Both the position numbers and the translations under genes were made by a program. 64,000 bases of DNA, taken from positions 1-64,000 of the forward strand of contig NZ_JACYOF010000010.1 of the NCBI RefSeq assembly GCF_014932895.1, written 5' to 3'. The notes beneath the pieces were generated by a model, which saw only the letters and a list, made by a program, of their open reading frames with translations, was not told the DNA's origin and made no database searches. Position 1 is the stretch's first letter. Each line of letters opens with the position of its first letter. Below are positions 34,699-43,353 of this stretch, piece after piece. The stretch is from Bacillus thuringiensis (lineage in GTDB: Bacteria; Bacillota; Bacilli; Bacillales; Bacillaceae_G).

Positions 34699-36078
34699 TT
34701 ATTCAATTTCAAAATCAACAATCATATAAGCAAGTGTAACAGTGAAGAAAATACTAACGGCTGGCGCTGTTAATACGTGGCCAGACATAAAGCCAATGCC
34801 GAGTGATAGGACGAGTGTACTTGCTAGTAGCATGTGTTTTACGCTAAATAATTTCTTGAAGTTTGTGATGATGCCAATGAATATTTTAATACCGAAATAA
34901 AGAAGCGGCAGCAAGTACATAAGGAACCCAACAATGCCGAATGCGAAGAATAGGTCATAGAAATCCATTTCGACTAACTTAGGTGTAGTTGTATAGTTAC
35001 CAGCGTAGCCCATTCCAAATAGCTTTTGAGATATTGGTGCATCTTTATAGTATTGTTTGTATACTTTTAAAAACTTGTCACGATCACTGTAAATTAAACT
35101 TTTCATTTCAGAGTCTGTTAGTTCACCCTGTTTATGTTCTTCTTCTTTAATTACCTTTCCTTCTCTTCGGTCCTTTTCTTCTTGTACTGACTTTTTATAT
35201 TCATATATTTGTAAATGGATACTCATGTTTTTTGCGATAGGAGTATGTGGTGTAAGTACGAGTAAACTTCCTAATATGATAGCAGCAACAATTGTATTTA
35301 CAAGATATGTGAATCCTTTTCCTTCTTTTTTACGATGAATAATATATTCAATGAATAAGAATAAAAGGGCGATACTAAGTGTAATAACAATGGCACCATA
35401 GCCTACTTTCGTGCCGATCATAATGCTTGCATACATCGCAAGTACAGTTGGAATCCAGTAATAGACTTTCGAGAAAGAAGTTGTTTTATGAATTGAGTAC
35501 AAGACAACGATTGGGAACATAATCGCGAAAATGGAACTTAAATCATTTCCAGCAAAGAACCATCCTCTTGAACCGATCTTTGAGTTCGGATAGCTTGGGA
35601 AATCTGTACCAGTCAACATTGCCGCAATTATTGAGATACTCAAAATTAACGTTGCATATAAGAAATAGGTAATGATTTTTTGAAATGCATATTCGTTATT
35701 TTTTAACTCTTTAAGTGCGATGATATATCCAAACAGTAGTACAATTGGATATACACTCTTTAAAATGAATTTCACTTCTTCTCCGAAAGAAACTGGAGAT
35801 TTGACCATTAAGTTATTTACAAGGCCAATTGTGAGTACAGTCCCAAGTAGGCATAAGTAAAGAATGTATTTTTTCGCACCTTGTTGTTTGTGATGAAGAA
35901 GTAGATACCCTAATGCAAGAAGCATAAAGGCGAAACGGACTACGATTCCGACTGTTGCGCTCATGTGTAATACATAGATTGAAAAAGATGTTAGTAAATC
36001 TAAAATTGGTTGAAACACAATGAATAGCAGTAGGAAATGTGGGAAGTAGTTATCCGTCTGTTTCAACTTATTAACCAT
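34699..36078 (-). CDS. O-antigen-ligase-like membrane protein
   Basis: A 459-aa protein with about 11-12 membrane helices and one large extracytoplasmic loop, very charged, at about residues 285-350 (KKSVQEEKDRREGK and neighbours). This plan and the SRGWFFAGNDLSSIFAIMFP motif fit the Wzy/WaaL O-antigen ligase-polymerase superfamily. Next to csaAB it may polymerise or ligate wall polysaccharide, but this is inference. ATG 36078 has GGAGG at 7 nt; four extra codons upstream are less likely. A convergent terminator is shared with the glucosaminidase gene. Confidence 0.75.
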   Translation of the reverse strand: MVNKLKQTDNYFPHFLLLFIVFQPILDLLTSFSIYVLHMSATVGIVVRFAFMLLALGYLLLHHKQQGAKKYILYLCLLGTVLTIGLVNNLMVKSPVSFGEEVKFILKSVYPIVLLFGYIIALKELKNNEYAFQKIITYFLYATLILSISIIAAMLTGTDFPSYPNSKIGSRGWFFAGNDLSSIFAIMFPIVVLYSIHKTTSFSKVYYWIPTVLAMYASIMIGTKVGYGAIVITLSIALLFLFIEYIIHRKKEGKGFTYLVNTIVAAIILGSLLVLTPHTPIAKNMSIHLQIYEYKKSVQEEKDRREGKVIKEEEHKQGELTDSEMKSLIYSDRDKFLKVYKQYYKDAPISQKLFGMGYAGNYTTTPKLVEMDFYDLFFAFGIVGFLMYLLPLLYFGIKIFIGIITNFKKLFSVKHMLLASTLVLSLGIGFMSGHVLTAPAVSIFFTVTLAYMIVDFEIE

Positions 36079-36400
36079 ATGTTCCTCCATTTCTTCATTC
36101 TTTTATTTCAGCACCCGAGTGAGGGGATAAAGACCTTTTTATAGTAAGGCGAATGAATTTCAATATTTGTTTTTAAGCATTAAACTTAAGAATACATTAT
36201 TTCATTGTAATGGTAAATAGATAAAAGGTATGGATAAACCGACTTTGATTGCTATATTTTTCAACGAAATTGTATGTTTTATACAGGGTATATACAAATT
36301 GTGAGATTATTAGACAGAAAATTAAGAAAAAAGAAGGGTTTTTTACCTGTTTTCTATAATTATATAAGTATAATCTTTATGTAGAAAAGAGGGGTATATG
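36079..36400. other. 320-bp divergent region between O-antigen-ligase-like gene and crotonase gene
   Basis: AT-rich, no ORF with a ribosome site. Several TATAAT-like hexamers occur near 36353-36374 but none has a good -35 at 16-18 bp. No operator or RNA structure recognised. Confidence 0.5.
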
Positions 36401-37189
36401 ATGGAAGTAACGAGTAAAACAGAATCTGTTGTTGTGAAATATGAAGGGCGCGTAGCAACGGTTATGGTCAATCGCCCAGAGGTGTTAAATGCATTAGATG
36501 AGCCAACATTAAAAGAGCTATTACAAAAGTTGAAAGAAGTAGCGGAGAGTTCTGCGCATATTGTTGTGCTATGCGGGAATGGCCGTGGTTTTTCTGCGGG
36601 TGGGGATATTAAATCGATGCTTTCAAGTAATGATGAAAGCAAGTTTGATGGTATTATGAATACCATTTCTGAAGTCGTTGTGACTTTATATACGATGCCG
36701 AAACTTGTGATTAGTGCAATTCATGGACCAACTGCTGGTCTTGGATTAAGTATTGCATTAACAGCTGATTATGTGATGGCAGATATATCATCAATTATTG
36801 CGATGAACTTTATTGGAATCGCTTTAATTCCAGATGGAGGCGGCCATTTCTTCCTTCAAAAGCGCGTCGGTGAAAATATGACGAAGCAAATTATTTGGGA
36901 AGGAAAGAAATTATCGGCGACAGAAGCGTTAGATATCGGCCTAATTGATGAAGTAATCGGTGAGGATTTCCAAACGGCTGTGAAGCAAAAAATTAATGAA
37001 TGGCTACAAAAACCGATTAAATCGATGATTCAAACGAAGCAGATTTTATGTGAAGTGAATCGCTCTAATTTAGAACAAACGTTGCAACTTGAAAAGCGCG
37101 GTCAATATGCGATGAGACAAACAGCTGATCATAAGGAAGGTATTGCTGCGTTTTTAGAAAAACGTCTACCATCATTTAAAGGGGAATAA
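36401..37189 (+). CDS. Enoyl-CoA hydratase/isomerase family protein
   Basis: A 262-aa crotonase-fold protein. The oxyanion-hole motifs are present (RGFSAGGDIKSML and HGPTAGLGLSIALTADYVMAD). At the position of the first catalytic Glu of classical hydratases (the usual PE motif) it has NF, and the next motif reads LIPDGGG, with Asp, as in PaaG-type isomerases. An isomerase or other crotonase reaction is therefore more likely than plain enoyl-CoA hydration. ATG 36401 or the adjacent 36398 follows GAGGGG. A single gene; substrate unknown. Confidence 0.85.
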   Translation: MEVTSKTESVVVKYEGRVATVMVNRPEVLNALDEPTLKELLQKLKEVAESSAHIVVLCGNGRGFSAGGDIKSMLSSNDESKFDGIMNTISEVVVTLYTMPKLVISAIHGPTAGLGLSIALTADYVMADISSIIAMNFIGIALIPDGGGHFFLQKRVGENMTKQIIWEGKKLSATEALDIGLIDEVIGEDFQTAVKQKINEWLQKPIKSMIQTKQILCEVNRSNLEQTLQLEKRGQYAMRQTADHKEGIAAFLEKRLPSFKGE

Positions 37190-37200
37190 AGTGAAATTGT

Positions 37201-37233
37201 AATCAGTGGGGATCTTGTTCCCCTTCACTGATT
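37201..37233 (+). terminator. Hairpin after the crotonase gene, similar to the bcr1 3' arm
   Basis: AATCAGTGGGGA (37201-37212) pairs with TCCCC-tt-CACTGATT (37219-37233). The same AATCAGTGGGG/CCCCACTGATT arms end each bcr1 element, but no other bcr1 sequence is present here. No T run follows. Confidence 0.45.
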
Positions 37234-37263
37234 ATTAGATCGTTCATTCGGGATAAAGGGGAG

Positions 37264-37307
37264 AAAGTGCTAACACATTTTAGTATAATTGTGTTAGCAC
37301 TTTTTTT
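37264..37307 (+). terminator. Strong terminator upstream of the 106-aa gene
   Basis: AAAGTGCTAACAC (37264-37276) pairs with GTGTTAGCACTTT (37291-37303), then T residues. It ends 12 nt before the next ATG, so the ribosome site of that gene lies right behind the T run. It may end the crotonase transcript or attenuate the next gene. Confidence 0.75.
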
Positions 37308-37318
37308 AGGAGTAATAC

Positions 37319-37639
37319 ATGAAAAAGTTTATAGGTGTTATCGGTATAATTTTGTTTGTATATTATGCTTTGCACAGTACACCATCTATGGCGGTACGAA
37401 CTGCCTTATCTTTTGAAGGACATCCTAGTGTTGCTTTCTCAGGCGAGGTGACGAAAGAGCGGGATATGAAAAAAGAAGCAATTCCTGCTGAATATGCAAC
37501 TTTATACAGCGATAAGGAAGAGGAACCAGAGCATTACTTCTTTCCAACAGTAAGAGCACATGGATCAGGAATTGATATGTTAAGTGCTTGCGTGACTAAG
37601 AAATGGTTTTTCTATACAGCAGAGCTCGGGTGTTATTAA
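37319..37639 (+). CDS. Small secreted or membrane-anchored protein, 106 aa
   Basis: Unknown function. One hydrophobic segment at the N-terminus (residues 5-20) reads as a signal peptide or anchor, possibly cut after SMA near residue 25. The rest is polar, with an acidic stretch DKEEEPEHYF and a C-terminal part containing two Cys (LSACVTKKWFF and ELGCY at the very end). AGGAG is 7 nt before the ATG. It lies 17 bp ahead of the MazG-like gene and may share its transcript. Confidence 0.7.
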   Translation: MKKFIGVIGIILFVYYALHSTPSMAVRTALSFEGHPSVAFSGEVTKERDMKKEAIPAEYATLYSDKEEEPEHYFFPTVRAHGSGIDMLSACVTKKWFFYTAELGCY

Positions 37640-37656
37640 AAATAGGAGGAAAAGTG

Positions 37657-37983
37657 ATGTCAACTTATAACAAGTTAGTAAGGGATCGTGTTCCAGAGAA
37701 AATTTTAATGTCTGGAAAAACATATACAGCACAAAAATTAACAGGTCAAGCATACATACAAGCTTTAGCGAAAATTGGAACGGAAGAAGTTCGAGAATTT
37801 GCTTCCATGAAAGAGCGTGAGCATGCATTAGATTCTCTTGCAGATGCACTGGAAGTTATTATCTCATTAGCGCGTGCAGAAGGAGCAACAATTGAAGATG
37901 TAGAACGCCTTCGTAAGCAAAAAAAAGAAGAGCACGGTGGATTTGAAAGAGGAATTTATTTATTAGATGTTTCAGAAGAATAG
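37657..37983 (+). CDS. MazG-like nucleotide pyrophosphohydrolase-fold protein
   Basis: A 108-aa, all-helical protein of the phosphoribosyl-ATP pyrophosphohydrolase-like (MazG) family. It begins with the family signature YNKLVRDRVPE, has EEVREF (metal-binding Glu pair) near residue 50 and DSLADALEVI near 65 with the acidic helix typical of the fold, and ends ERGGFxRGIYL-like. Such proteins hydrolyse nucleotides, but the substrate is not known. ATG 37657 has AGGAGG 9 nt upstream. A broken relative lies at 61767-61991. Confidence 0.85.
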   Translation: MSTYNKLVRDRVPEKILMSGKTYTAQKLTGQAYIQALAKIGTEEVREFASMKEREHALDSLADALEVIISLARAEGATIEDVERLRKQKKEEHGGFERGIYLLDVSEE

Positions 37984-37992
37984 TTTCATAGG

Positions 37993-38028
37993 AAAGCATA
38001 GTGTTAATGAGTAACACTATGCTTTTTT
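37993..38028. terminator. Bidirectional terminator after the MazG-like gene
   Basis: AAAGCATAGTGTTA (37993-38006) pairs with TAACACTATGCTTT (38012-38025) and ends in TTTTTT; it also overlaps the stop of the small minus-strand gene. Confidence 0.85.
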
Positions 38029-38183
38029 GTTGCAATTAAGCTAATGATGAAGAAGATAGCTGTTAATACCCAGCCGATTGTAATAGAAGTAGTGGTATGA
38101 ACCGCATAAGAAACTTGTAAACAAATTAAGGATGCTAAAAACCAAATGAGTGCAATGTGTATATATTTTTTTGATATATTCAT
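38004..38183 (-). CDS. Small two-helix membrane protein, 59 aa
   Basis: A short minus-strand ORF from ATG 38183 to TAA 38004. It begins MNISKKYIHIALIWFL and contains two hydrophobic helices (about residues 8-25 and 33-51) with a short polar turn between, then a basic tail KKHSVTH. A weak GAAAGGCG ribosome site lies about 10 nt upstream. Function unknown. It shares a terminator with the convergent MazG-like gene, which supports its being a real gene. Confidence 0.6.
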   Translation of the reverse strand: MNISKKYIHIALIWFLASLICLQVSYAVHTTTSITIGWVLTAIFFIISLIATKKHSVTH

Positions 38184-38309
38184 ATTGTAGGACGCCTTTC
38201 GTATATTAAAATGAATTTTACTACAATTTAGAAAATTGAGCTATATGAGTAGAGGTTTTCTAGCAAATTTTGTATACTGAATAGTAGAGAAAATGAGGGG
38301 GAAACGACA

Positions 38310-39359
38310 ATGGCACATCATACGAAAGAAACGATGGAACTCATTAAGGAGCTTGTCTCTATTCCAAGTCCATCTGGAAATACGGTGAAGATTATTAAAT
38401 TTATTGAGAACTATGTAAGCGAGTGGAATGTAGAAACGAAGCGCAATAATAAGGGCGCTCTTATTGTAACGGTAAAAGGGAAAAATGATGATCAGCATCG
38501 TTTATTAACTGCACATGTTGATACGCTAGGTGCGATGGTGAAAGAAATTAAGTCTGACGGTCGTCTTCGTTTATCTATGATTGGTGGATTTCGCTGGAAC
38601 TCTGTAGAAGGGGAATATTGCGAAATTGAAACGTCAAGCGGTAAGATGTATACAGGAACGATTTTAATGCATCAAACATCTGTACACGTATATAAAAATG
38701 CAGGTGAAGCGAAACGTGATGAGCAAAACATTGAAGTTCGTATTGATGAGCGTGTCTCTTCAGCTAATGAAGTACGCGAATTAGGAATTGAAGTAGGAGA
38801 CTTCGTTTCATTTGATCCGCGTGTTCAAATTACAGAGAGTGGATACATAAAATCACGTCATTTAGATGACAAAGTAAGCGTCGCGATTTTATTAAAATTA
38901 ATTAAGAGATTACAAGATGAAAAGGTAACATTGCCATATACAACGCATTTCTTAATTTCTAATAATGAAGAGATTGGATACGGTGGTAACTCTAACATTC
39001 CAGAAGAAACTGTTGAATATTTAGCAGTTGATATGGGAGCGTTAGGTGATGGACAAGCATCTGATGAATATACAGTATCTATTTGTGCGAAAGATTCTAG
39101 TGGTCCATACCATTATGCATTACGTAAACATTTAGTTGAGCTTGCGAAAGCGAACAATATTGAATATAAAGTAGATATTTACCCGTACTACGGATCTGAC
39201 GCATCAGCTGCGATTCGCGCAGGATTTGATGTGAAACATGCATTAATTGGAGCGGGTATCGATTCTTCTCATGCATTTGAACGTACACACGAGAGTTCCA
39301 TTGCGCATACAGAAGCATTAGTGTATGCGTATGTAATGTCTAATTTAATTGAAGACTAA
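38310..39359 (+). CDS. yhfE: M42-family metallopeptidase
   Basis: A 349-aa cytosolic aminopeptidase of the M42 family, which forms large tetrahedral assemblies. Metal ligands: the His and Asp of TAHVDTLGAM near residue 70, Asp in HLDDKVS near 190, the catalytic Glu pair in SNNEEIGYGG near 220, Asp in AVDMGAL near 240 and His in SSHAFERTHESS near 325. It resembles B. subtilis YhfE. Substrate preference (glutamyl or other N-terminal residues) cannot be judged. GAGGGGGAAA precedes the ATG; a terminator follows. Confidence 0.88.
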   Translation: MAHHTKETMELIKELVSIPSPSGNTVKIIKFIENYVSEWNVETKRNNKGALIVTVKGKNDDQHRLLTAHVDTLGAMVKEIKSDGRLRLSMIGGFRWNSVEGEYCEIETSSGKMYTGTILMHQTSVHVYKNAGEAKRDEQNIEVRIDERVSSANEVRELGIEVGDFVSFDPRVQITESGYIKSRHLDDKVSVAILLKLIKRLQDEKVTLPYTTHFLISNNEEIGYGGNSNIPEETVEYLAVDMGALGDGQASDEYTVSICAKDSSGPYHYALRKHLVELAKANNIEYKVDIYPYYGSDASAAIRAGFDVKHALIGAGIDSSHAFERTHESSIAHTEALVYAYVMSNLIED

Positions 39360-39378
39360 TTTCATAGAAAATAGAGAG

Positions 39379-39412
39379 AGCTGATTAAAAATAATATTTT
39401 TAATCAGCTTTT
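39379..39412 (+). terminator. Terminator of the M42 peptidase gene
   Basis: A 15-bp perfect stem AGCTGATTAAAAATA (39379-39393) with its complement (39395-39409), then TT. Confidence 0.75.
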
Positions 39413-39427
39413 CATTTGGGGGACAAG

Positions 39428-40141
39428 ATGAAGAAGCTATTGATGGGTAGTATCATTGTAAGTTTAGCGTTAATTGGATGTTCTAAAGAAAGTTCAGGGG
39501 AAAAAGTAGTGACGAAGGTAGAGGATACTGGAGGAAATAAAAAAGAGAGTAGAAAAATACAGGGGTCACAAATAAACCCACAAGTGCAAAGTCGCTACAC
39601 TGTCTCAATGAATTCGACTGAGGGAGAAACGTATACTTTGCATGTATTTGCGAATAACGAACAACATGAAACGCAAAAAGAACCTTGGATCGGTGCACAA
39701 GAAGGGGATCAAATATATAAAGGTGAATATCAGCTTGCCTTACAATCCACAAGTACGACATTATATTTGCAAGAGGCGCAAATTGGGGAGTTTGTATTTA
39801 ACACGTCTAGAAAAAATGGATTTGTTAGTAAAGGGACACCAGATTTTTTCGTAGCATTGCAGCGTGAATCTTCTAATCTATCAACAGCGAAAGTTTTTTA
39901 TATTCATAAAGGGAAAGTAATCGAAGTCAAAATTGGCAAAGGTGATTTTGGGATCACAGAAACTTGTTTTAAAGCTTTAGATAAAGGGAAGTTCCTTATA
40001 GGGAATTATGATAATGGAGAAGGAATATGGTATTTCTCGACTTTCCAAACAAATCTTGAGACGGGAAAAGCAGAACGGATTGATCAGAGAAAGCTTCCTT
40101 TGGAGGAAGGGAATATATACGTTAAAGACAATTTCAAATAA
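39428..40141 (+). CDS. Lipoprotein of unknown function, 237 aa
   Basis: A lipoprotein with lipobox ALIGC (Cys18), then a polar linker and a beta-rich domain with many Thr/Gln-rich strands. I recognise no family. It may act at the outer membrane face in envelope maintenance. ATG 39428 has GGGGGAC upstream; an in-frame start 12 nt earlier has none. It stands alone between terminators. Confidence 0.8.
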   Translation: MKKLLMGSIIVSLALIGCSKESSGEKVVTKVEDTGGNKKESRKIQGSQINPQVQSRYTVSMNSTEGETYTLHVFANNEQHETQKEPWIGAQEGDQIYKGEYQLALQSTSTTLYLQEAQIGEFVFNTSRKNGFVSKGTPDFFVALQRESSNLSTAKVFYIHKGKVIEVKIGKGDFGITETCFKALDKGKFLIGNYDNGEGIWYFSTFQTNLETGKAERIDQRKLPLEEGNIYVKDNFK

Positions 40142-40150
40142 TACATTAGG

Positions 40151-40187
40151 AAAAGTGATTAGAGCAATATGTGCTAATCACTTTTTT
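40151..40187 (+). terminator. Terminator of the lipoprotein gene
   Basis: AAAAGTGATTAG (40151-40162) pairs with CTAATCACTTTT (40174-40185) with T residues after. Confidence 0.85.
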
Positions 40188-40365
40188 ATATACATTCACT
40201 ATCAGTTATATATATGCGGTTTTTGTTATGTGAAAGGAAAACGTATTTACTATAGATATATAATGTTATAAACTATGAAAGGATTAATTATTAGTTAATA
40301 TTTTATAGTTAGTCCGATGGGAATATTTGTATAAATATGTAGTTTCGAGAGGAGATTTATTTTTC

Positions 40366-41967
40366 ATGAAGTACAAAGCAATAGCCGCAGGTATATTAGC
40401 AGCAAATTTACTAGCACATCCAATTAGTAGTTTAGCAGAAACGAAGAAATTTCCCGATGTTTCAGACAATGCTTGGTCGAAAGACGCAATTTATTATTTA
40501 GTAGAGAGAAATGTAATTAATGGTATGCCAGATGGTAACTTTATGCCACAAGGTGATTTAACACGTGCCCAGGCGGCAAAGATTATCGCAACAGCAATTG
40601 GCGTTAAAGTAGATCCGAACGCGAAGCCATCTTTTAATGATTCAAAAAATCATTGGGCAGCCCAATATATTGCGGCGATTGAAAAAAAGGATATTATTAA
40701 AGGGCGAGGAACAGGAGTATTTGATCCTGAAGGAAAAGTAACTCGTGCTGAAATGGCGGCTATGCTTGTAAGGGCATATGATTTGAAAAGCCAAGTAACA
40801 GGACCAGTGCCTACAAAATTCGCTGATTTAGAAAATCATTGGGGTAAAGAAGAAGTAAATATTTTAGTAGAATTAAAACTTTCTTTAGGTACAGGTGACG
40901 GTTGGAAACCAGATAATTCTATTACACGTGAACAAGCAGCTCAGCTTACTGCTCAAACAGATAAATTTGAGAAGAATAATCGTCCAGTAGAAACAAAGAA
41001 AATGTACATAGATAGAAAATTCATTACATATCACGGACCATCATTAACATCTGGGATTAGTGCAAATCAGCATGATCCACAAATGGTTGAAGTAAAAGAA
41101 GAGCGAGATGGATGGATCAAAATTGCAACAAGTAAAGGTGATAAATGGACGCCTTTAGTAGAGAAAACCGAAGTGATTAATGGAGGATTTACTACATATG
41201 CAGAGGCTTCTCATTCTTCAAAAGTAATGGGAACATATAATGCACAAAAAGTAACTGTTATTGAAGAGAGCGGTAGTTGGATTCGTATCCGCATGGGAGC
41301 GGGCTTCCAGTGGGTGGATAAAAATCAATTAAACCCAGTGAAGCAAGAAAACTTCTTAGAAGGAAAAGCGATTATTATTGATCCAGGGCATGGCGGAATG
41401 GATTCAGGTAATCCAGGTTATTATGAGAAAGAAAGTCAAACTGTATTAGATGTATCATTGCGATTACAGAAAATATTTGAGAAGAAGACACCATTTACTG
41501 TGTTGTTAACTCGTACAGATGATACACGTCCAGGAACAAGCGCTTCAGATTCTTTAAAGAAACGTGTAGAATTTGGACAGAAAAATAACGGTGATATCTT
41601 TGTAAGTATTCATGGTAACGGTACGGATGATAAAGACGGACATGGTACAGAAACATTCTATTATGGCGCAGCAACAAGAGCGACGAATCCAAATGTAGAA
41701 GAAAGTCGTTTATTAGCAGAGAAGATTCAAAAACGTCTTGTGAACGCGTTGGATACAACTGATCGTGGTGTGAAAAAAGGTGATTTATACGTAATTAGAG
41801 AAAACACAATGCCAGCTGTATTAGCAGAATTAGCATTTGTAGATAATAAGGGTGATGCGGATAAACTAGCTACACCAGTACAGAGACAAAGTGCAGCGGA
41901 AGCTATTTATCAAGGTATTTTAGATTACTATGAAGAAATGGGTAAAGATGTATCTTCTTTCCGCTAA
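40366..41967 (+). CDS. SLH-anchored N-acetylmuramoyl-L-alanine amidase (Amidase_3)
   Basis: A 533-aa secreted wall hydrolase. Order: signal peptide (SSLA-ETK); three SLH repeats (DLTRAQAAKIIATAI, KVTRAEMAAMLVRAY, SITREQAAQLTAQTD; to about residue 195); two SH3-like segments (about 205-335); amidase type-3 domain with zinc ligands in IIIDPGHGGMDSG (His), the Glu of YYEKESQTVLDVSL, SIHGNG (His), and the catalytic Glu of VLAELAFVDN. It cleaves stem peptides from glycan strands. ATG 40366 has GAGAGGAG 11 nt upstream. The gene is followed by a terminator and a bcr1 copy. Confidence 0.92.
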   Translation: MKYKAIAAGILAANLLAHPISSLAETKKFPDVSDNAWSKDAIYYLVERNVINGMPDGNFMPQGDLTRAQAAKIIATAIGVKVDPNAKPSFNDSKNHWAAQYIAAIEKKDIIKGRGTGVFDPEGKVTRAEMAAMLVRAYDLKSQVTGPVPTKFADLENHWGKEEVNILVELKLSLGTGDGWKPDNSITREQAAQLTAQTDKFEKNNRPVETKKMYIDRKFITYHGPSLTSGISANQHDPQMVEVKEERDGWIKIATSKGDKWTPLVEKTEVINGGFTTYAEASHSSKVMGTYNAQKVTVIEESGSWIRIRMGAGFQWVDKNQLNPVKQENFLEGKAIIIDPGHGGMDSGNPGYYEKESQTVLDVSLRLQKIFEKKTPFTVLLTRTDDTRPGTSASDSLKKRVEFGQKNNGDIFVSIHGNGTDDKDGHGTETFYYGAATRATNPNVEESRLLAEKIQKRLVNALDTTDRGVKKGDLYVIRENTMPAVLAELAFVDNKGDADKLATPVQRQSAAEAIYQGILDYYEEMGKDVSSFR

Positions 41968-41973
41968 GAAATC

Positions 41974-42003
41974 AAAAGAGATTGCCAATGGGCAGTCTCT
42001 TTT
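41974..42003 (+). terminator. Terminator of the Amidase_3 gene
   Basis: AAAAGAGATTGCC (41974-41986) pairs with GGCAGTCTCTTTT (41991-42003), one G-U pair. A bcr1 element begins at once after it. Confidence 0.8.
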
Positions 42004-42004
42004 A

Positions 42005-42162
42005 TTTATCCCGCTATTTGCGGGCAGTAAGACTCCCACCTCAAAATTTGGCGAATGCGAGGAAGTTAGGTGGGAGTCGGGCTGCCCGTAAAAGCCCGAT
42101 TAGTTCAACTAATAATCAGTGGGGGATGGACAAAACCCCCACTGATTAAAGTTTCATTTTAT
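42005..42162 (+). repeat. bcr1 repeat, copy 3 (full length)
   Basis: 158 bp with TTTAT at both ends. It carries a subfamily variant in the middle, GGGAGTCGGGCTGCCCG in place of GGGAGATCAACTGCCCG, which adds a GGGC/GCCC pairing. The same variant is found only in the copy at 43354. Confidence 0.92.
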
Positions 42163-42281
42163 GAAACGAATGATAAAGGTTTCTCTTTATTTCTTGCATA
42201 TGATATCATTTAATTTTATACAAGAAAGTATTCGAGTAATTGTAATCATAACAATTTTAGACGATAAAGGATGATCATAGA

Positions 42282-43235
42282 TTGAGTAATCATAGTAAAA
42301 CACCTGCATGTATATATACGTATGCATTCCGTGAGGAGGAGCGTTCTTTGTGTTATATGGAAATGCGCTCGCTTTTTGGAATGGAATCTCACGTGAATAT
42401 TTTGAAAAGTGATATTAAAATTGACCCGAGTAGAAGTCCGTTTATAAAAGAACGAATTGAAGTTATGTACGAGGGAGACGATTTGGAAAGCGTTTTGAAA
42501 CAAGTGGAACAAATTGACTTGGCAGGAGCGACATTCAAAGTCATCTTCGTTAAAATTAATGACCTTGATAAAGAAAATAAAATTGAATATGGAGAAAGAC
42601 GTCTTATTGAACGAGACCTTGGCATGCATATTGAAGGAGAAGCGGATGTTCGCAACCCAGAGCGTGTATTCGGGATTGTTCCACTTGGAGGACGTTGGTA
42701 CTTCGGATATTATGTAGAAAGTGATCCGGTTTGGTACCATCACATAAAAAAACCACGTAGCTATTCGACATCTCTTAGCACACGTGTTGCGAGATCGGTT
42801 GCAAATATTGCTGTGCCAAATCCAGAGGGAGTACGAGCTATTGACCCGTGCTGCGGTATTGGAACAGTAGTAGTAGAAGCTCTTTCTATGGGGATTAATA
42901 TCGTTGGTAGGGACATAAATCCACTTGTGGTGATTGGAACGAGAGAAAATATTGCCCATTTTGGATTTGAAGGAACAGTAACAAAAGGTCCAATTGAAGA
43001 AATTACTGAGAACTACGATGTCGCAATTATCGATATGCCGTACGATTTATTTACGCACGCAACACCTGAAGATCAGCTCTCAATTTTGTCAAGTGCGCGC
43101 CGCATCGCTAAAAAAGTAGTCGTTGTCACGATGGAAACAATGGACGACATGATTCATGAAGCAGGATTTGAAATTACAGACCGCTGTATCACAAAAAAAG
43201 GAACATTTTCTAGACAAATTCTTGTTTGTGAATAA
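42282..43235 (+). CDS. TRM11/COG1041-type RNA methyltransferase-like protein
   Basis: A 317-aa protein with an N-terminal region of about 150 residues and a C-terminal Rossmann methyltransferase domain. SAM-binding motif AIDPCCGIGTVVVEAL near residue 190, then GRDINPLV near 210, and the catalytic-loop motif IDMPYDL near 255, resembling the D/N-PPY loop of N2-guanine methylases. Relatives methylate guanine 10 of tRNA. TTG 42282 has AAAGGATGATC upstream. A single gene lying between two near-identical bcr1 copies. Confidence 0.82.
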   Translation: MSNHSKTPACIYTYAFREEERSLCYMEMRSLFGMESHVNILKSDIKIDPSRSPFIKERIEVMYEGDDLESVLKQVEQIDLAGATFKVIFVKINDLDKENKIEYGERRLIERDLGMHIEGEADVRNPERVFGIVPLGGRWYFGYYVESDPVWYHHIKKPRSYSTSLSTRVARSVANIAVPNPEGVRAIDPCCGIGTVVVEALSMGINIVGRDINPLVVIGTRENIAHFGFEGTVTKGPIEEITENYDVAIIDMPYDLFTHATPEDQLSILSSARRIAKKVVVVTMETMDDMIHEAGFEITDRCITKKGTFSRQILVCE

Positions 43236-43237
43236 GA

Positions 43238-43269
43238 AAAAAGGTCACCCGTTTGGGTGACCTTTTTAT
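43238..43269 (+). terminator. Terminator of the methyltransferase gene
   Basis: AAAAAGGTCACCC (43238-43250) pairs with GGGTGACCTTTTT (43255-43267) with a 4-nt loop. Confidence 0.9.
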
Positions 43270-43353
43270 TGTGGCTTGATGTGTGATTGGTTGGTAATTG
43301 ACAGGTGGTGCTTGCTGGAATTTGTCGAATCGCCGATATATTTCGAGAATCGT

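Noticed and set aside
42246-42959. 237-codon minus-strand frame over the methyltransferase
   Set aside because: Antisense to a gene with SAM-binding motifs; composition is not protein-like and no start signal is seen.
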